64,000 bases of DNA from Silene latifolia (taxonomy: Eukaryota > Streptophyta > Magnoliopsida > Caryophyllales > Caryophyllaceae), in assembly GCF_048544455.1 (NCBI RefSeq), contig NC_133526.1, forward strand, positions 3,426,001 through 3,490,000, written 5' to 3'. Under the pieces are notes generated by a model. It saw only the letters and a list, made by a program, of their open reading frames with translations. It was not told the DNA's origin and made no database searches. Position numbers and translations under genes: made by a program. Shown in pieces: positions 58,159-64,000 of the stretch; position 1 is the first letter of the stretch; each line of letters opens with the position of its first letter.

Positions 58159-59994
58159 ATCTTCCACTTTATGAAAATTTCGAAAAGTACTGAAGGGTAT
58201 ATGGCGATCAAGCTCGACATGGCCAAAGCGTATGATAGAGTGGAATAGCGGTTTTTGGAGATGGTACTCGTGGTTATGGGGTTTGATAGAAGATGGATCG
58301 ATAGGGTGATGGCATGTGTGACCACAGTCTCTTTTTCTGTCCTCATTAATGGTCACCCGTCGGAAGAATTTAGACCGTCAAGAGGGCTAAGGCAGGGTGA
58401 TCCGCTCTCGCCCTATCTCTTTATCCTTTGCGCCGAGGTTTTGTCGAACTTAATGAGGAGGGCAGTGGAAGTGGGCAGTTTGCACGGGGTTCGAATATCG
58501 AGTGGAGCGCCCCCTATCTCGCACCTTTTGTTCGCGGACGATAGCATTTTTTTCCTAAGGGCAAATAATGATGAGGCTTATGTGGTCGCTGATATCTTAC
58601 ACCGGTATGAAAGTGCTTCGGGTCAAAAGGTTAGTTTAGAGAAAACCACTATCTCTTTTAGCAAGGGCATCCCGAGACAGAAAAGGAGTAACTTGGCAAC
58701 GAGATTGGCCATTGTGGAGGTCGAAGAGCAGGTCCGATATCTTGGACTTCCTACAGCAGTGGGTCGATCCAAGAAGGTGCTGACGGATATCTTACGAGAC
58801 AAGCTCAGCAAGAGGCTAAGCGGTTGGCGCGGGAAAAATTGTCTAGGGCGGGTAAGGAGGTCCTTATAAAGGCAGTGGCCAATTCACTCCCTACCTATGT
58901 GATGAGTATTTTTAAAATTCCCGTAAACTTTTGTGATGAGCTTCGATCTCTTATAGCTCGGTTTTGGTGGGGCCATGAAGAGGGAAAGAGAGGCATAAGT
59001 TGGGTGTCATGGAGGCGTTTATGTAGGCCGAAGAGCTTGGGGGGATGGGATTCAGAGACTTCCATTTATTTAACACTGCTTTCACTACTACAGATACAGG
59101 CTATAACAACGGTTCAAAACCGTTGTTATATAAAAAAGCGGACGTTGTTAAAGCGTTCGTTGTAAAAGGTTTTAACAACGGTTGGTTTTCTTAAGGCAAC
59201 CGTTGTTAAAAATATTAACAACGATTTTAAGTATAAAAACCCGTTGTGGAAAGTGTGACTCAATTTTGGGGGGAAAGTTATAACAACGGTTGTAATATAC
59301 AAAACCGTTGTTATAACTAAAGACAACGGTTTTTTAATAAATAACCGTTGTTGTTTGTTCTTAAAAAAAAAAAAATTAAATATTAATAGATGCATGCATA
59401 ATTACGGCCCGTTATAATTTCGATGCATGCATTATTACTGCCATCACTGTGCATATGAACGGACAATATGGAATGGGAAGGGTTAGTAATAAGATTTGAA
59501 GCAACATTGAGAGATATGATGATGATTATGGCACAATTTCCTAACATATATATTAATTAAAAAACAACTCAACCCACACATTGCTTAGTATAAATACATT
59601 GCATTATCTCAACTAACATTTCCATTATCTCAATATATACATCTCCAAACCCTAACTGCTAAAACAAACTCCAAATAAATTAATCCTCCTTAATCTTTCA
59701 AAACAAACTCCAAACTCCAACAAAATGAATGATATCATCCTTAAGACTCTTACTATGATCGAGAACAACAACAGTTTCATCCGCCGGTTGCTCCATATTG
59801 AGGAAAGTTTCCAAAGAAGATGGCTTGACGGAGCAGCAGCAGTTGCAGCTATATGACGATATAGCAACTGCTGAACGGAACCTCCAAATAGCCAAGGAGG
59901 AGAGGACAGATATGATAGAGGAGAATAAGATCCTCTATGAAAATATAAGAATTGCATTTTTATTAATGTAATTTTTTTTTTTAATTTATGTATT

Positions 59995-60055
<61 letters not shown>

Positions 60056-62274
60056 TTTGTTTTACTAGCTAATTATGCGAACAATACTTAAAGAAATAAC
60101 ATAATGGTCGATAAAAACACATACAAGCAAATAAAATAATTAGAAAAAGAAAATAATGACGATGAAACTAACAGTGACGGCGAGATTTACCTGAAATTAC
60201 AGAACGTAAGAGACGATGAAATCAACAGTGACGGCGAGAAGATAAAGCGACGATGAGAAAGAGACGATGAGAAAGTGTGTGTTTTGTGTTTGTGTTTGTC
60301 TGCTGTGTTTGTGTATTAAGGTTTGTGTTTTGTGGCTGCAGCAGACTTGTGTTTGTGTGGTTTATAGTATGGAAGGTATTGACAACGGTTATTAAACAAC
60401 AACCGTTATCAAATAAGTTTTAACAACGGTTGTAAATCAACAACCGTTGTCAAATAAGTTTTAACAACGGGTTCCAAAATCAACCTTTGTGATTACTTTT
60501 CACTAACTTTGCGTCAATTTTGTGCCATATTATTAACAACGGTTGTGCATGTGTAACCCGTTGTTAAAACTAATAACAACGGTTTTTATAACCATACCCG
60601 TTGTAATTCATTTTAGTAAAATTCGCGCCATACATTCTACAACGTTTATTGTGATTTTCGTGAATACTCGTTGTTAATGGGGCGTTGTAGTTGCCTGGAT
60701 TTGTAGTAGTGTTTGATTGGTAAACAAGTGTGGAGGCTTATGATGGATACTGAAGGTTTGTGGGCTCGGCTTATGAGGGTGAAATATTACCCGAATGGTG
60801 ATATCATGACAGCGAAAATTGGAAATTATCCAAGCTACACATGGCGTGGGGTTTTGGAAGCAAGGGATGTTATGAGAGAAGGGTGGCGTAGGCGTATCGG
60901 GGATGGGATGACTACACGGGTGTGGCAGGATGCCTGGCTGCCGGGGACACAGACAGGGTATATTGTTTCACCTCGTGGTACGGGAAATGAGGAGATGTTG
61001 GTGGCTGTGCTGCTGGACGAAAAGGGGGAGGATGGAACAAAGAGCTTGTGGACTCGTTGCTCCTGCCCTTTGAGAGTGAAGGGGTGTGCAATATACGGGT
61101 AAGTGTAAATAGGCCGAGGGATACATGGTATTGGACGGCAGAGAAGGACGGGATGTTCTCGGTAAGATCGGCTTATAGATGAATGGCTGGGGTTAGGGAG
61201 ACTGTGGATGTTGGGGGTTCCTCGACATGGGAAAAGGAAAAATGGTTATGGAATAGGCTCTGGAAAGTCCCGGTTTGGCCCCGAGTGAAGCTCTTCTTTT
61301 GGCAGCTGTGCAGCGAGGCTCTGGCAATAAGGGCGAACATTGCGACGCGAGTACGAGGTGAGTGTTCATATTGTTCTCTTTGTAATTCGTTTCTAGAGTC
61401 GGGTCTTCACTTGTTTCGTGAATGTATTATTGCAAAACGAGTTTGGCAGGGATTTGGTTTGGAGGAGGATGACGATGAGTGTGATGGGGGAGGGGGTCTG
61501 CGGGATTGGGTTGAAGCGAGGTGGAGGGAGTTCGGGCATAGAGAGCACGCCTTATTCATGGTGGGCTGTTGGGCGATGTGGGAACATCACAACCGGGTCA
61601 TTTTTGATTCGTTGGAGGTTGACCCGTTGGGGGTGGTGAGACGAGCTCGAGATGTGATTGAGGAAATTAATGGGGGTGGGTATTTACGGGATAAAGGGAG
61701 AATGGAGGAGAGTAGGGAGGAGGAGCGGATGGAACATAGGGGGTGGAGCAGGCCGGGAGCGGGGTTTGTGAAGATTAATGTGGATGCGGGGGTTAAGGAA
61801 GGAGAAGGGGTGAGTACAGGTGTGGTGTGTCGAGATGAAGGGGGGATGGTGTTGTGGGGCGTTTCCACGGTGCAAGATCAATGGTGGGATCCTCATATTG
61901 CTGAAGCAGTGGCCATTCTGGACGGTGTCAAGGAAGCGGGACGACGAGGACATTCAAAGATCGTGGTGGAAAGCGATTGCCTGCTGGTTATTGAGGCTTT
62001 GAAGAAGAAGGCTACTGGGAGGAGTGTTTTTTCTTTAGTTTTAGAGGATATTTTACATTCTTGTTCTTCTTTTACTTCGGTTTTATGGTCGTATACGAAT
62101 CGTGTAAACAATAGCGTGGCACATGCGTTAGCTCATATCATGCCTAGGGTAGTTGGTAGAGTAGTGTGGTCGGATGCTTTACCACCGATCGCGAACGATG
62201 CTCTGATGTTTGATTCTCTATTAATGAAGTAAGGCCTTCGGGCTTTTCCCCTAAAAAAAAAGAAAATTATTGAA
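58159..62274 (+). mobile_element. 5'-truncated L1-type LINE with C-terminal RNase H
   Basis: The element is flanked by a perfect 12-bp duplication AAAATTATTGAA (58147-58158 and 62263-62274) and ends in a short poly-A (62253-62261). It reads RT (IKLDMAKAYDRVEW, RGLRQGDPLSPYLF, catalytic HLLFADDSIFF), then RFWWGHEEGKRGISWVSW, a zinc-binding RT-C domain (WNRLWKVPVWPRVKLFFW, CSYCSLCNSFLESGLHLF) and RNase H (INVDAGVKEGEGVSTG, AEAVAILDGVKEAG, VESDCLLVIEALKKK). The endonuclease is missing. There is a stop after DRVEW near 58246, a frame change near 58850 and another near the G-run at 59040, and the CACTA element interrupts it at 59083. It is dead. Confidence 0.9.
59083..60711. mobile_element. Non-autonomous CACTA element, 1629 bp
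   Basis: The ends are CACTACTACAGATACAGGC and, inverted, CACTACTACAAATCCAGGC, with a TTT duplication (59080-59082 and 60712-60714). Subterminal regions hold many ACAACGGTTGT/AACCGTTGTT repeats in both orientations, the usual transposase-binding pattern. Removing the element with one TTT restores the LINE reading NTALIGKQVW, which confirms the borders. The middle has a possible short frame (59725-59947, two frames, ending ...TDMIEENKILYE) and a (TA)n run at 60000-60053. No transposase was seen. Confidence 0.9.
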
Positions 62275-62337
62275 GCTAATTTTTTATTGATTGTTTGGTA
62301 AGTGGACCAATCTAAGCAAGTAGCTTGAGAGGCTTGA

Positions 62338-62953
62338 GAGCATCTCCAATGGTTACCCAAAAGGACTTGCTTGCAAATATAAAAAGTTTCAAGTTACTTG
62401 CTTAACCATTGGAGCACTCCTATTGAACTAGCTTAAATTGAGCAACTAGCTCCATGGAGCTAGTAGCTCAAATGGTTCTACAAAAAAAATCTGTCAACTA
62501 AACTAATATACGTGGAAATAGGCATGAAGTACAAATTGTATTTTCAGAAATGTTGTTGTGCATATGGGCCCATCTAAGCCACAACACTACTAGCTTACCA
62601 TTGTACTTCCTCCATTTAACTCCACTCTACCACTTTCTTTTTTCACGTTTGCCAACGCGTGTTTTACGCGCTAAATATCATTAGCTACGTATTTGCAAAA
62701 ATTATAAAAGTTAGATATTTTTAATGTACTCGTAAAGACGAATCAAACAAGATCCCACATGAATATATTTCCACTTACGTATCGTGAGAAAATCGAAATT
62801 GAATACACAATTGTGAATAGTGTACAAAAGTGATATAGGTAGAGTGGAGTTGAATGGAGGAAGTAGTAGTTTCTAGCTTAAAAATGTTGTAGCTTGAAAA
62901 TCTTACGTGGCAATGGTAAACTAGTAGCAACTAGCTTACCATTGTGGATGCTC
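62338..62953. mobile_element. Second copy of the GAGCA...CAATGGT MITE, split by a Stowaway
   Basis: The ends GAGCATCTCCAATGGT and, inverted, GAGCATCCACAATGGT match at 14 of 16 bases, with TGA on both sides (62335-62337, 62954-62956). Without the inner Stowaway and its TA it is 356 bp. It lies inside the outer copy of the same family and carries many CTAGCTT/AAGCTAG motifs. Confidence 0.65.
62606..62863. mobile_element. Stowaway MITE, 258 bp
   Basis: Ends CTTCCTCCATTTAACTCCA / CTTCCTCCATTCAACTCCA with TA on both sides. Same length and inner sequence (AATCAAACAAGATCCCACATGA) as the copy at 56485-56742. Confidence 0.85.
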
Positions 62954-63073
62954 TGATGAAGCTACTAGCTTAAGCCAAGCTAATTTACAAAACCTTCTCC
63001 AATGGTGTAGTAACTAGCTTGCAATTTTATGAAATTGCAAGCAAGTTCCTAAGCTACACCATTGAACTTGCTC

Positions 63074-63503
63074 TTAGTAGCCGATTCTGATTGGCCCGTG
63101 GGAAAATCATATGTACAATTTTACGATTGTAAATAATTTTTTATCAACTTAATAAAGATGACTAGTTTTACAAATCTTACAACTTTAGGAAAAATATGTT
63201 CTCTTATTATTTTACTTCTCCCATCTCATTTTTAAAAAACTACGGAAAATTATTGAAAAGGTTAGTATTAGTTTAGTGAATACATTACAACTTGAAAATT
63301 GAAAAAAAAAAAAAAAAAAAAAACTTTTATCTTTGACTCAAATCTATATTTTAAAATTTAACCATAGTCATTATTTACTTTGGTTTGAAAGACGATATAA
63401 AGAAAATGACTTTTTTTCCGGTTTTTCTAGTATACCCTCAAGGCACATAATACGAAGCTAATTAGACAAATGTGCTTAAAAATAAATTACCGGAAATTGA
63501 TAT
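63074..63503. other. AT-rich spacer, no gene
   Basis: A poly-A run lies at 63301-63323. Nothing else was recognised. Confidence 0.5.
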
Positions 63504-63809
63504 ACCCTATTTGGTAAACAACATATTGAGTGAAATTAGTAGATTCCGGCCTAATTAGTAGGTTGACTTATCAATCTACCATTTTCGTGTGTTTGGTAAA
63601 CGAGGTATTCGAATAACATATTGGCCGAAATCTACTATTTTTGAATATGCGGCTATTAGCAGCATATTAAATTAGCATATGCAGTAGATTCATGAAATCA
63701 TTCTAATTATCCTATAATCTGTTAATTTAATTTGATAGTTAAACCTGCTACTAAAATCTGCTAACCGTATTCTGTTAACGTTATGCTTCTATCGTTTGCC
63801 AAACCGGGT
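63504..63809. mobile_element. MITE-like element, 306 bp
   Basis: The ends ACCCTATTTGGTAAAC and, inverted, ACCCGGTTTGGCAAAC match at 13 of 16 bases. No clear target duplication was found, so the class is open. No coding capacity. Confidence 0.4.
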
Positions 63810-64000
63810 CATACTCACCGTAATTAAAGAAATAATTTTGTAAATATTTCTCTAATTAGCTCGTTAAGACATATTAGAAAAACCGTTTTCTCCCAAAACG
63901 ACTTGTAAAATGAAACGGGCGGAGTGTACCACGGAATTTGGAGTTGTTGAAGACAATTGGATGCTTGCATGTCATTGAACACAAGTGAAACAAATATAAG
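63810..64000. other. Right edge of window, nothing recognised
   Basis: AT-rich sequence without a recognisable gene or repeat. Confidence 0.5.

Larger units (their letters stand above)
57986..63073. mobile_element. Old PIF/Harbinger-like MITE (about 353 bp) split by later insertions
   Basis: The ends GAGCAAGTACAATGGT (57986-58001) and GAGCAAGTTCAATGGT (inverted, 63058-63073) match at 15 of 16 bases. When the LINE (58159-62274) and the inner MITE (62338-62953, with its TGA duplication) are set aside, 353 bp remain. This equals the size of the inner copy without its Stowaway (356 bp). The flanks CTA/TTA are an imperfect 3-bp duplication, so the superfamily is uncertain. Confidence 0.6.

Noticed and set aside
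61587-61953. Minus-strand open frames rich in Pro/Ser over the L1 LINE
   Set aside because: They are shadows of the LINE C-terminal domain and RNase H on the other strand.

Overview
The window is nuclear DNA of a flowering plant. It has a spliced plastid acyltransferase gene with GT-AG introns, plant tRNA-Ala genes, plant-specific B3-domain genes and plant families of LTR retrotransposons, LINEs, MITEs, Helitrons and CACTA elements. The best guess is Caryophyllales, perhaps Caryophyllaceae: the two large Ty3/gypsy elements have the architecture described for Retand of Silene (Tat lineage, second archaeal-type RNase H, antisense genes between pol and the 3' LTR, tandem repeats). The species is inference.

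Layout. 1-9761: Retand-like element A, minus strand, running off the left edge. 9762-11333: tail and C-terminal part of an RTE-type LINE, minus strand. 12172-29307: Retand-like element B, plus strand, a shortened non-autonomous derivative. A young Ty1/copia element (19613-28399, minus strand, perfect 5-bp target duplication) sits inside B. 29308-32966: AT-rich spacer with MITEs and an LTR-like fragment. 32967-40080: the main host gene, a 12-exon plastid glycerol-3-phosphate acyltransferase (ATS1/ACT1 type) of 450 codons with all acyltransferase blocks. 42248-53660: three minus-strand genes for B3-domain (DUF313/At2g31720-like) proteins, each with an identical tRNA-Ala(AGC) gene 0.5-0.6 kb upstream, so a gene-plus-tRNA cassette has been triplicated. 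The middle B3 copy carries two independent in-frame repeat expansions. 43515-47482 and 55496-56174 look like non-autonomous Helitrons. 57986-63073 is a five-element nest: an old 353-bp MITE split by an L1-type LINE (itself split by a CACTA element) and by a second copy of the same MITE (itself split by a Stowaway).

The expressed host content is probably small: lipid assembly in plastids (GPAT), three putative nuclear B3 regulators and three tRNA genes. About half of the window is transposable element. The least ordinary signals are the array of eleven CGATCG palindromes spaced at about 20 and 30 bp in the copia leader, the reciprocal amplification of two different tandem repeats in the two Retand copies, their spliced antisense gene with its own TATA box, and the B3/tRNA-Ala cassette with runaway coding repeats. 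All homology calls come from reading the translations, and no database search was run.
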